This document shows, piece after piece, positions 16,938 to 28,600 of a DNA stretch of 29,231 bases. The notes below the pieces were generated by a model, which was given only the letters and a program-made list of their open reading frames with translations, was not told where the DNA came from and made no database searches. Each line of letters opens with the position of its first letter. The stretch's first letter is position 1. The stretch is from positions 114,326 to 143,556 of the forward strand of contig PDIM01010441.1 in the NCBI GenBank assembly GCA_002811675.1. The letters run 5' to 3'. The translations under genes were made by a program, and so were the position numbers. Source of the stretch: Ichthyosporea sp. XGB-2017a (lineage: Eukaryota; Opisthokonta; Ichthyosporea).

Positions 16938-17330
16938 TTAATAGAAGTAGCCAAGGATTTTTCCTCCAGTGTGCTTTCTTTTGGCTTCTTCGTGGTCCAT
17001 GATACCAGCAGAAGTAGTCAAAACAATGAAACCAAACTGACGGGAAGGCAAGAGGTTAGCGCACCATCTATCAACGTCACGGACGGAGACATCAAAGCGA
17101 GGAGAGATAACACCACATTTGTTCAAACGTCCGTTCAAGTTAACAACGATTTTGCAGGCACGGTGATCGTCAATAATTTCGAATTCACCAATATATCCAT
17201 GTTTCATCATAACCTGAAGAAATTTAACGACGACCTTAGAAGAAGGTCTCAAAAGGACCTGTCTCTTGCCGCGTCTCTCAGCATTCACCATGTTCCTGAG
17301 AGCATCGTTCAAAACGCTCATACGCACCAT
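16938..17330 (-). CDS. RPS15A: Cytosolic 40S ribosomal protein S15a (uS8)
   Basis: 130 aa, exactly the usual length of eukaryotic uS8 (S22 in yeast). It binds helices of 18S rRNA in the 40S body. The sequence is colinear with the family from [11 protein letters not shown] through [20 protein letters not shown] and SPRFDV to [20 protein letters not shown] and the C-terminal GKILGYFY. The CDS has no intron. Deviations are minor; for example Cys replaces the common Gly in DHRAGKI. It is divergent from SURF2 and convergent with the ankyrin gene. Upstream signals (TATA box, TOP-like tract, leader intron) are listed separately. Confidence 0.98.
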   Translation of the reverse strand: MVRMSVLNDALRNMVNAERRGKRQVLLRPSSKVVVKFLQVMMKHGYIGEFEIIDDHRACKIVVNLNGRLNKCGVISPRFDVSVRDVDRWCANLLPSRQFGFIVLTTSAGIMDHEEAKRKHTGGKILGYFY

Positions 17331-17342
17331 CTTGCTATAATT

Positions 17343-18041
17343 CTAATATTGCAAATAATACAAAAAGTAACAATCGTTTTAACAACCATTCTCTTAATGT
17401 TGTACCTATGCACCATACATAACAAAAAGCCATTCTAGCATTCTACACACTTTGCTCTAATGTGCACCAGCCCCACGAATACACAAAAGCTTAAACAATC
17501 CATGTCCTCAGATCACATCACTTCAATTTCCTTCTCTCCCACAATTTCTCTTGTAAAATTACCCTGTCAAACATGCATGCAGAAAAAATGCGCCTCACAG
17601 AATTAGAGATTAAAGCGAAATGCTATATTGTCCATTCTGCTCTCACTTTTCTCCACACACACCCAGTATCATCATCGCAGCTTTCCTTCATGCCCCTAGT
17701 AACCGATGTTTGAACATATATACTTCATCACTGGTTCCCCGATCCACAGAACCCCTATAGGATCAATTGAAAAACGCACACATATCCCCAATGGCAGTTA
17801 TTCACGCACTAAAATTATCTAAAAACTTCATTTCGAATTAAGACTTTCCAGAATCACAATTCCCGTTCGATTATGTGATCAAATTAAATCTTCTGCATCT
17901 CTTGTTCCAAATCAACAAAATCAAAATCCAATCACCCATCCTCCATCACGCCAACATCCATCCATCCATCGATCACACTCTCCCTTCCCTCATCACACAA
18001 CCAAGCACAAAAACCCAATCGGAAGCACCCAATCATCTTAC
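17343..18041 (-). other. Candidate 5' UTR intron of RPS15A
   Basis: On the minus strand, AAG|GTAAGA at 18044-18036 is a near-consensus donor, and a T-rich stretch ending in AATATTAG at 17343 is a possible acceptor 12 bases before the ATG (a second AG lies 8 bases further on). The 699-nt interval has no coding potential I trust, which would explain the large gap. Long leader introns are common in ribosomal protein genes. The donor is better supported than the acceptor. Confidence 0.45.
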
Positions 18042-18087
18042 CTTAAAAAAACTGAATTACAAAAGATAATTATAAAATCTATACAAA

Positions 18088-18210
18088 GGAAGAAAGAGGA
18101 AGTTTCTCTCATTTCCGCGTCACAGCTTCCAGCTGGCTTTATACCCGGGAGCCCATGCACCACAGAAGTCCCATACAAATCCAATAACCCCGGCCACGCT
18201 AGCTACCAAT
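18088..18210 (-). promoter_or_regulatory. Putative RPS15A core promoter: CCAAT boxes, TATA box and TOP-like start
   Basis: Read on the minus strand: CCAAT motifs (on the plus strand at 18206-18210 and 18181-18185) are followed by GGGTATAAAGCC (TATAAA at 18143-18138), then ~40 bases later a pyrimidine run CTTCCTCTTTCTTCC (18102-18088). A start at such a C in a pyrimidine tract resembles the 5' TOP of ribosomal protein mRNAs. This predicts a first exon of ~60 nt to the donor at 18041. Confidence 0.45.
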
Positions 18211-18417
18211 AATTCAGCAGGCCCATGATGATGTGCATGTGCAGACAACCTTTGCATGCTGCGCCCTGCGGGGACTACGATTTTTTTTTGTCCGCACTTT
18301 TGGATCTTTCTTTTTTATTTTTTGTGATTTTTGCCTCCCCGGCCTGTTGTGTCTGATCGTCGTGGGCGTCTGCGTTTGACTTTTCGGCCTTGGCAGTTTG
18401 CGACTTGGCGCCTTGCA

Positions 18418-18420
<3 letters not shown>

Positions 18421-18513
<93 letters not shown>
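18421..18513 (+). repeat. T93 homopolymer at the RPS15A/SURF2 divergent promoter
   Basis: Ninety-three consecutive T, then a C, sixteen T, an A and thirteen more T, ending ~55 bases before the SURF2 ATG. It gives rise to spurious poly-Phe open frames on the plus strand. Long poly(dA:dT) tracts exclude nucleosomes in some promoters, but this length is extreme. The body of a retroposon with this A tail would have to lie to the right, inside SURF2, where none is seen. Confidence 0.95.
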
Positions 18514-18597
18514 CTTTTTTTTTTTTTTTTATTTTTTTTTTTTTGCTTTCGTTGTTTTGTTTATTTTTTTTAAAGATCAGAGCTTTTTAAATTAAAG

Positions 18598-19377
18598 ATG
18601 GGTGATAATAATAATAGTGAGTTTGAATCAGTTGAGGCCTTCTTAAAGGCTAATCAAGAGTATTTTAAATACCAAACTCCTGCAAGTAACACCGCGACTG
18701 ACCCCACTTCCACGTCTTCAAGTACAACAACTTCAACTTCCACCACCAACAGCAGCGAAGTGGACGCCAACACGCAGCCGAAGATTGTGTGTGTGCTGAC
18801 TGGGCATGAGATGGGCGGGGATGTGAAAGTCGGGGAGTTGATGTCATATCGGGGAGGGAGAAGGTTCCGCAAGGCATTGAGGGATAACTATGATTATAAG
18901 AAACATGAGCCGTATATTGTGACTCAGGGAAGGTAAAGTGGGAGATTGATTTACTTGTTATGAGCTGATCAATGGGAGAATGACTTACATGACGATGACT
19001 AATTAATCATTTATACTTTTTTGCTTTATTGTTGTAGTCGTTTGTTCTGTAATCTAACTAATCGCATTATTAATCGTGACCCTGAGCATGTGGAGAGACA
19101 TATTCGCGGAAAGAGATACATTCGCAAATTGGAGTTGGCCCGTGAGAAGGAGAGACAGGAGGCGGAATTAGCCGCACAGAATGAAGGGGCAGTTGAGGAG
19201 GAAATGTGGGTGCCAGAGGAGGAGGTGGCTGCTCGGGAAGACGCTGAGGGAGTAGAAGAAGAACAGGATGGGGAGGACCTCAACGAAGAGAAGGAAGATA
19301 TGGAAGGGAAAGAAGGGCAGGAAGCTGATGATTGCAGCATGGAGGAAATGTCCGAAGACGAGTTTGTAAGTCGGTAA
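18598..19377 (+). CDS. SURF2: Surfeit locus protein 2 (SURF2), two exons
   Basis: Exon 1 is 18598-18932 and exon 2 is 19038-19377, joined in phase 2 across a 105-nt intron to give 224 aa. Splicing restores the family core: LTGHEM ... YRGGRRFRKAL ... KKHEPYIV in exon 1, then GSRLFCNLT, PEHVERHIRGKRYIRKL in exon 2. Human SURF2 (256 aa) has the same order: CTLTGHE, RGKKYQR, EPHIV, LFCKLT, PEHVLRHTQGRRY. SURF2 is a nucleolar protein linked to the 5S RNP and ribosome assembly. The N terminus has a Ser/Thr-rich linker (about residues 35-55), and the C-terminal third is very acidic. The chain ends at DEFVSR, shorter than animal SURF2, which has a basic tail; a strong acceptor just after the stop raises the chance of a further exon. 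Head to head with RPS15A. Confidence 0.92.
18933..19037 (+). other. SURF2 intron 1 (105 nt)
   Basis: Donor GTAAAG at 18933, branch-like GACTAAT at 18997-19003, T-rich tract and TTGTAG acceptor ending at 19037. Removing it restores a conserved SURF2 block; without splicing the frame ends at TAA 18934-18936. This is the best-supported intron in the window and sets the local style: short, CTAAT-type branch, YAG end. Confidence 0.92.
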
Positions 19378-19459
19378 GAAATAGACTAGTGTTTTCCTTT
19401 CTCTTTCTATAGCTACTCTTTATTCTCTCTTTATTTTGTGTTTTACGCTTTTCGGAACA

Positions 19460-19465
19460 AATAAA
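19460..19465 (+). terminator. AATAAA poly(A) signal of SURF2
   Basis: AATAAA 83 bases after the SURF2 stop, the first after the gene. Confidence 0.5.
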
Positions 19466-19523
19466 AAGAGCAATCGAAAAGTGAGGGTTTTCCCTTCAAC
19501 GTATTGCCCTTTTTTGCCTTCTA

Positions 19524-19529
19524 TTTATT
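19524..19529 (-). terminator. AATAAA poly(A) signal of the USP gene
   Basis: On the minus strand AATAAATAATAAA lies ~150 bases after the stop, pointing toward the SURF2 3' end. Confidence 0.45.
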
Positions 19530-19679
19530 ATTTTTCTGGCAAATTATGAATGAAGATATCTTATCGAATGTTGAAAAATAAAACAAATGGCAAAAGAAAA
19601 GGTGGTAACGTCATATTCAAATTCGTAAAAACTGCGCACAGGTATATACAATTAGAGAAGCAAATTTGCGATTTCAGAA

Positions 19680-22600
19680 TTAAAAAGAGCCATTTTCTGC
19701 ATAGGTCGCCAGCAACCCAAGCAGTTCCTTGTGATTCGGTAACTTATCCGTCCAGATAGTCTGCCCTTGAGAAACATTCTCTTCAGACGCACTCTCTCCG
19801 ATTTCTGTTCTTGGGTCATTATCCGGACTTTTTTTTCCAACACCAAGCACATGTTCAGATCTGAGTACTTCAACGAGAGGGGATATAATGCTACGGAGGG
19901 CATCAGCATTCATATGCTGTACATCGTCATCTATCTGTCCGCTTGATACAGATAAAACAGTACTTGTGCTATCTACTGTGAGAACAGAAAAGGCTCGCAA
20001 AATACCCAAAAGACCATCCACGTTGCTAGAAACCGCTTCTTCTCCACTTCTCGAACGGGCAAGGCTGAGGTCCATCAAATCATTGACATGGACACTGGCA
20101 GATTCTGACAAGGACTGCACAATACTCTCCCCTAATTCTTTGGTAAACAGTCCTGTTCTCTTCATCTCCTTGTAAAAAAGCCTTAGCAGCGGCACAATAT
20201 GCCCCTCTTCTTCAGCTTGACTTCCGCACAAATGCGGCTGTGGTACGCTCTCATTTGCAACAAAAAAACGGTAGTCTTTTAAGGTCTCTGCAAAAAAATC
20301 CTGAAACGCGCCCGTTCCTACCATCACCTTCAGACGTTCCGCATTCAGCGTTGACAACTGGATGTTGTCTTCACTTGCAAACAAGTCTTGCCAAAACTTA
20401 AAGCAACCTCTATACTTCAGGGGAAGTGTTTCCTTGGCTACCAAGACTAACAGTTTAAACGTAGCATTGGTCAAAAGTATTTCAGTTCCGGATATCACAA
20501 TAGTTCGGTTATCTGAAGCCTCAGCAAGATTCAGAGCCATTTTACACACATCCATAACCAGGTCATAGTAGGAGACAAAGTAGTTACGTATATTTCTATA
20601 CATTTCCATGCTCTTGAATGATGGAAGGTCATCAAGAAGCACTTGCCACACATGTGTTCTCAATCCAACTGCCTTTGAATTGTGCTTCAGTGAAAGTTTC
20701 AATTCCGAAAATTCTTCAACAGAGAGACAGGGGCATTTGCAGTCTTTCATGGGCGAAAATTCCCCACACAAAGTTGCGAACAGTTTACCAAGCTCTTTAC
20801 TTCCAAAACCACTGCCTGCCATTTCTTGGCCAGTTAGAGAATAGAAAAGCTCATGAGACTGGTACATTGCCTTTATGGCGCTAACGCTTAAAGCACTATC
20901 AAGTTCAACGACCGTCTTGACAAACTCGATACACTGATCTCTAAAAGCAAGTGGGGTGTACGAATTTATATATTTCAATACCACAATAAGCATTTCCTTA
21001 CGGGTATCCCAGGCGTTGATAAACGTCATAAACTCGAGACTCTTTTTCTTCTTCTGCGATTTTAATAATTCCAGAACTTTAGCCATCAAATTAAAAGCCG
21101 CAACCTTCAGGGACGCATTGAATGCGTCTTCCGCCAACTCTCTTATTTGAACAAAGATTCGAGTGCAGAGGTTTGGGCCACCAAATGAGCAAAACGCAAT
21201 TACGTCCTCATCAGACTTCATCAATATTGATAGGATATCAATAATAAGTACATTCTGGCTGCATTTCGATTTCAACAAATGTTCAATAAAAGAAAGCCGG
21301 AATTTGTCGAATGCGCTTGACTCTATAATCAGCTTTCTTAACAGGACGCCCACATCATTGCTAAAAAGTTGTGTAAGAATTAAAATATGCTGTACTGCCC
21401 ATTCGAAATTAGGATGCATAGCCCATAACTCAAGAAAATCTTTACTACGAGCACAGCATGCCAATACAAGCTTATAGTACGCAACCAATGTTATCTTGTT
21501 GTACTCTACACAAACTTCTTTCGAATTCAAACTTATCCAGTATTCCATAAAATTACCCCACCTCGAACTTTTCAATAAAATTGCGTCAAGGCACGCCTCA
21601 TTAGCTTCCACAAGTTCCAAAAGGAGCAAGGTAGCAACCTTTTTGTTATCGTCCATTTCCACTTGATTTCCGTCAATTTTCGAGAGAAGGTCCGCCACTC
21701 TATCTGCCAATGCAACTATTCCTTTGTCTTCCATTTTAATCATTGGCAAGAATTTTCGGATCAGGTTTAAATAGGGAACAAGCCTACAAGTAGAATATGC
21801 CGAGTTTCTCCTACCTCCTCCGCGATTTCCCATTTCTTCATACCTCAACGTGGTGATTAAAGTTCCTGCATTTTCCATCTGATCGCACAAAAGAAAGAAA
21901 ATTTTTTCCAAGCGCGCTTGACCTGTAATGCTATCAACTAGCTCAGAACCTTCCGTCTGACTATGGCCCGTTAACTCAAGAATAAAGTCTTGGCATCGAG
22001 AATTCAAAACATCTAGAGGGAAGTTCATAATTAATTCGGGAATCCATTCCTCGTAAAGTTCCATGGCGGCAACTGCGGCGCCAGGTACATGACTTGCAAG
22101 ACGGCGGGCGAAATGGACAGCGGTAAGCGAAGCTTTCGTGTTATGATTTTTCGACGCATCACACGCAAATTTCAAAACGTATTTCATAATAAGATTGATA
22201 CGGAACTCTTGATGTGCATCTTCTATTTCACAGCACGCAGAGAAAGCTGAAAAACAGGATTTCACAGAATCCACAAATGTCGGATCTAAGCTTTCGTATA
22301 CACATCTTAGAATTTGTGAACAAAATTTAGGTTCAGTCGTACACAAAGCAGCCACCACATCCGTTGTCGAAGGATCAATACCTTCTTTGATCTGCTTGGT
22401 TATGTATTCTGCATTATTCATCAAAAACGCATTATTACAACCCTCGGGAGCTACTGAAGACAGTTTAGCCATATCACCGTCGCATTTCTTTACAAGATAT
22501 GCAATTAGATAATTTGAAACTGCCACAACAGTTTGAAAAGATCCACTCGACATATTTTCTAACGGCTGGAATATCTTCGGCTCTTCGCCCATGCTATCAC

Positions 22601-25600
22601 TACTTGTTCCTTCACCGCTAAGATAAGTTATCACTAAGGGTCGAATCGCACCCTTTTCAATAAGCATATCACAATACGGATCTCCTTCTTCCGCAATTGT
22701 TCCAAAAAATGAGAAAAACTGATCAAAGTTCCTTGTGTACTTCGCAGCGTCTGGAATTAGGCTAACATAAGCCTCTACGAATTGTTTTACAATCGTGGTG
22801 CACCCAGCACAGTCACTCATAACTTCATCCGCATCTTCCAACTTCATAGATTCATCCATACACACATCTTGGGAAGGACTTTCCACACTACGCAGAGCAG
22901 CAATGATTAGTCCCATAAAGGCAGACCGAATAGCAGGAATTGGGCATATGAGCAACAGCCCAAGAATCCACGATTGGTCTTCACTTAAATGAGACAAGAA
23001 CCATTTACTTACTTCAGAATGTGAAGAAAAAATAGTATCTAGATATTCCATCCATTGTTGTATGTTGTTGCCCTTGAATTTTGCATGAGAAAGAGTGTCA
23101 AAACAATATCGACAGGCTACCTTTACAGTCATTAGTCTAACAGCAGCAAGATCTTGTTCAGAGCAATTCGTTACAATATCCTCCCGTTGATTAAGAATAA
23201 GTTCCTTAAGGAAATTTCCGTATTGCTCATCAAAAATATAAATATCTTTCAAAAGAACATAATTCATTTTGTGCACTTCGTCCATAATTTCAGGGGGAAT
23301 AGTAGGTTTCGAAAATTTGGGCAAAGGGCCAGTACTCAATTGAACGCTTTCCAAGTTCGTAAGCGAGTATTTGTGAAGACTAGTTGTGCTCAAGCTGCTC
23401 AGCTGAGCTGATAGCCTTGGTGTAGGCAGAGAATCCCCGTCACGAGAATGTAAATTAATAGACGCAGTAGATGGATGGCGTCTGGCCGAGCGGGATGCTT
23501 CTGAAACTCGATCGTAAAACAGCATATATGCACTGTACGGCTTTTGCTGCCAACGGGAAATTTCCTTCTGCAAAGCTGGATCAAATTGTTTTACAACATC
23601 GGCGCCCCCAAAACAATGCTTGGGTATATCGTTCGGATCAAATTCTTCTACTAAAGAGTCGTTGAACTGAAGCCAGCGAAGTTTGTTTTCGGTATCACGG
23701 GTTTCGCGTTCTTTAATGAACGAGTAGTAATGCCCCGAATCGGCAGTTCCTGTATGAACTAAAATACCACTAAGTTCATACTCGTACAAATTTTTTTCGC
23801 CCGTGTCACTCAAACCAATGTCACTCCCAGATGCAAACTTTTCGTCCTTTTCCGCCTTACTACACCCTTTCAAAGTATACGGCTCCATATTTAGATGATG
23901 TTTGAATTCACAAAAGTCATTTACTTTAATTCTTCTCATCAGTTCCATGTCAAATTCAAATCGTTTTAGGTGAAGAATTAGAATCTCTGGTAAAGACTTT
24001 ATACACGATCTCTTTAAAGCAGTAACATGCTTATTGCACTTGGCACAGTGATATTTGTTGTCACCTTCAAGCATCTCCCCTTCAACAAAGAGACCGAGAC
24101 TTTCTTCAATACTTTTCTTATTCTGCACTTCGCACTGTACAACAAAAAAATTCTCTTCCCGTTCCGAAATGTGTTCGCAGTCTTTAGAAATGATCTGCTG
24201 AAGCAATTTACCCCCAAAAACGTTATTTACAAGCTTTTCTTCGGGCGTATTCTTAAAGAAGCCTTCAAGCCTATCGAATAGAACACTTAAAAATTCATCC
24301 ACATCCATTTGCAAACCAACGTTCATAGCCTCGCCGTCGTAGTCCTTATATGAGTAACAGAACGGGCGAGTGTTGTATGAGCGGTACTCACTTTCAGATA
24401 GATGGGCAAAGAGCTGCTGCATCTGGTAAAGAATTGACTCTGATGGCTCTTGAGAGTTATCTTGAACATTAAATATCCTATTTCGAAACGCGGGTATCAT
24501 AAACAACTGCTGTAAGAGCGAATTCATGTAGCAAGTGGCCCCCAAATTCTTCAATCCCACATATCCACAGCCTGCCTTACTCATTCCGCTAGGAAAATAA
24601 TTCCACTGATGTAGGCGATGGCTTGCATTCATGTTCTGAGCTTCAATCCGGGGAAGCACATTTTTGAAGCACTTTAAAGATATACTGCAAAGGATTACAA
24701 CGACTTCCATTCCGACGCTTCTTGTGCTAATCGTTTTACATTTAGGTAAGCTGTTTTTCGCCTCCATCGCCGGGGTTGGTACCTGAAACAAACATTCAAC
24801 AAACAAACAGTCACTCAACTTCTCAATAGCTTCCTGCATATTTGGGTCCAAAACAACAGCCGGATAATTTTGAAAAATTGCTTTAAGGACACCCAAAATA
24901 CCACTCAGTCGTTTATCTTCTTCACTCATAAAGCTTATTTCCTCTGTTTCTATTTCACATAGCATGTGTACGAGGTCTGCCGTGGGTTTGAAAAAATAGT
25001 CCACCTCAAATCGCAAGCTTGGATCCATAAGAGAATCAATAATAAGATTCTGCAAAAGACCAAAGTAATTATCACAAGAATCACCATGCTCTAACGATGT
25101 TGGTAAATATTTCAAAAGATAATTCAGAAAGTATTTCAAAGGGATATTACCTTTCAATACCTTCGAAAAATCATTCTCAACTACCCTTCCACAAATATAC
25201 CTCAGAAGATCAGCAAAAACGGACCCAGAGTTTTCATTGCGTGCCTCAAAAAGCAAATTTGTCAGCCAAGAATCTAGTTCCGGGTCATCGTACATCCTTT
25301 GGACAACACTTGCGTCATGAAAACAAGCACTTGCCACCAAAAGACCACAGTTTTTGTTTACATCATCAATACTTTCTGATCGTCGAAAGTCTTTTCCCCC
25401 AACAGACTCGTTTTCGATCTCAAGTTTTGACACTACAACTAAGATTCCCATCCAGTGTCGCACAAGCTCCATCAAATCAGTCTTAATTAAGTTAGTTCTC
25501 AAATGAACAAAAGGCGATACTCCCACATATTCCGTATATTCAAGAAAAGATGTATCAGCACAAAATAAGCTTACAAGTTTCAAAAGAAGACCCAAGCACT

Positions 25601-28600
25601 TCAATTGAATGCTAGACTTATGCATCAACTCTTCTAAACACAAATCCCAATTCATCATTAACTCCACTAATCTTTGGACCCCGCCACTGTCGCAAAATTT
25701 GGTGCACCAATCCGCCATAACTCCTTCGTCCCCTCCATCAGCCAATTCGTCAATAATGCGCAAGGCATAAAAGAGTTTGTATGCCGACTTTGCAGTAAGA
25801 ACATTATTTACAACTTCAGGACTTTGCTTGTCAATTTTTTCCAAGCAGTGAAACATAGTTTCATTTGTTGGCAATATCATTAATACTGCCCACGCATGCC
25901 TCGCAATATATTCACTTGCGTCTAGAAGTGCAAAGATTACTTCGAAATGGCGTTGCTCTGACAAGATCTCCTTAGGTCCCCGAATAGAAGGCGCAACAGG
26001 AGTTTGCTCTTCGGAGGTATCCATCTCCATGTCTTCTGATAATGACACACCAGGTCGCTTCATGACATTTATAATTTGTTTGTTCATAATACGCTCTTGC
26101 CTAAGAGTGTGCGAGTTCACATCTTCACTTAGTTCCCTTCCACTAGTAATCAATCTGAACATTTTCGCAGCCCCCGCTTTCTGTTGAAGTGTTGGGTCAA
26201 CGGCACTCGCAACAGCTATACGAAGATCTTTCACAGTTTGGTTTTCATACACTTGGATTGACTTACGGCTGGGTTGGCCTGGAATTGATAAAAAAATGGT
26301 AAATGCATCACCCTTAGAGTACATCTTCTGAACTCCTTCAATATTCTCCTGCTCAAATGCATCCAAGTAGTTTGTCAAAATTTTTATACATCTCGCGATT
26401 TTCAAGCTGGCAGTATTTACAAGATTTTCGCAGCTTTTATCTGCAAAGTGCAACTCTTCCCGCGCACTCTTCAATCGAAACAAGCACGTTTCTACAAAAT
26501 ACTCAATACAGGTACGCATTTCCTCTTTACCAAAGTCCATGTACGAAACTATAATGAAATTAATTGCCTCCTGCCCAACTTCTGAATTTTCAGCATTAAG
26601 CGCCATGGTCCACACAAAATCAAGGCCTTTATGGCGGTCATTGAAACGAGACATTTCATTACAATTTGTGGATAGATACGACAATAATGACTTCATAAAG
26701 TGAAAAGAGGACATGTCCAATAGCTTTACATCAACCCTTTTCACCTCACTTTCAAATAAACATAAAAAGGTGTCATACTTTAAGGCGTGATAATGAGGAT
26801 CCGTGCAATGGCTTGTAAACCATTCGTAGGTCCAAGATTTTTCGGACTCACAAAAGCTTTCGGTAATAGAGTTGTTCCACAGCATTTTAGCATGTTCTAA
26901 GCTAAGATTAAAAGTACTTGGCGAGAACTGATCAATATAGAGCACGTTTAGGAACTCTAATCTTGTCTGGAGCTCTTCCGCAAAAGTACAACTTGTGTAA
27001 ATTTCAACACTGCTCCAATCAATATTATCGGCATGGAAATCTGCCTGGTCTTGAATGCACCTTTTCACATTCATGCAATCTTGTTTAAAGTTAACAAATT
27101 CCCTAAAGAAGCAAGCTACAACTTCTTCAAGACTATCTTCCAATACTTTGAAGGACGTTATTAACAGCAGTTTTGAGAATATCCTCAAAGTCATGCAAAC
27201 ACATTTCTGAGCCCTAATGTTGTCCACGCATTTTCGAGCAAAGCAAAGTCTATGAGGTTCGGCTAGGTTCCATCCTAAAAGCTCCAAAAATATGGAGTAC
27301 GCATGGCCAATAAGATCACTACAGGTAGTCTTCGAATCTGTCATAAAATCCCATAGCAATTCTAAGCCAAACTCCGGAACAGTCTCGTCGCTGGGGTTTG
27401 ACAAACGTGAAATGGCATGTACCGTGAATTTTTGGATAAGATATATAAACTGAAACGAATAATCTTCGAAGTGCACTTCTTTCAAAAGGCTATAAAACAA
27501 CATAAGTTGCTGATTGTTCATAGCCCCAGACAATTCACCAAAAATACTATACAAGCAATACAAAATAGTCTCATGCTTCCCACCCCCTGACTTCCACATA
27601 TAAACAAGATCTGCATCACTGAGTTCCTGCTCTTGCAGAAATATACGAAGAATATCAGAAGAGCGACGAAGAAGCTCAACGTGCATATTGGCCCCAAACA
27701 AATATCCAATTACCCCTCTAGATTTCATAAATTCTGCAACACGAGCCTTTGAAATGCAATATCTACCTTTGCTAAGTTGTTCAGCATCCTCGAGCCCATC
27801 CCCTTCCAGCTGCGAGGGATCTTCACCACAAAATACATTCACAACAACATCCCGAATTTCAGACAGCCCATTCAAGCGCCTTTCCAAGAAGGGGCACTTC
27901 AGCTGTTTATCAGCCACGTCCAAAGCAATTAGTTGAAAATGCTCACGAAGTTCATCTGGTATTTCATTAGAACTGTCCAACATATCACTAAGCACCCTCA
28001 GTAAAAAGCATAATGAATTGAATTCTTCAACCTTCAGCTTTGAGGCGTCCACGCTGCTCATCCAAACGGTTAAATCTTCCATAAACACTTTGATGAATTC
28101 AAGAAAAAACTCTTCATGAAGATACCCATACAATCTATGAACACTTTTCAGCATAAATTTCACACATCCAATAGAAGGCGGGGCTGCCTTATCTTTCAGT
28201 CTTTTAGAAATAATATCAAAGCCGCCCAATTTGAAAAATCTTGCAATATTGATCAACAGATAGCCGTGCTTAATATCAACATTTGGATCTAAGCACAACG
28301 AGTTCTCATCCGTTAGTCTAAATTCCTCTACATTTTCTTCATTTGAATCAAAAACTTCAGAAAACTCTTCACTACTTGGCATATTTGTATGATAGAACCG
28401 ACAATGTGGATAATAAAAGACCCGAGATGCACCATCCCAAAAAGAGACTTCTTCGGGTGCATTTGTCTGAAACGTTCGTTGAAGAAGCTCTTCTTGGAAT
28501 TTGCTAATCACATCCCTCATATCTTGCGGAAATTCTTCCACTCGATTAACAAGTGCAGAAACACAAGTTGGAAGATATTTCAGTGCCGCCTTCTGCCCAG

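Larger units (their letters stand above)
19378..19679. other. Convergent intergenic region between SURF2 and the giant USP gene
   Basis: Holds the 3' ends of both genes: AATAAA at 19460-19465 (+) for SURF2, and AATAAA on the minus strand at 19529-19524 for the USP gene. A pyrimidine tract ending CTATAG at 19412 may be a splice acceptor for SURF2. No other gene. Confidence 0.5.

Noticed and set aside
17470-17760. snoRNA C-box-like motifs (GTGATGA, ATGATGA) on the minus strand inside the candidate RPS15A intron
   Set aside because: Intronic snoRNAs are common in ribosomal protein genes, but I find no CTGA D box at a suitable distance with a closing stem.
18331-18595. Poly-Phe open frames
   Set aside because: They are direct products of the T93 tract with no conserved sequence.
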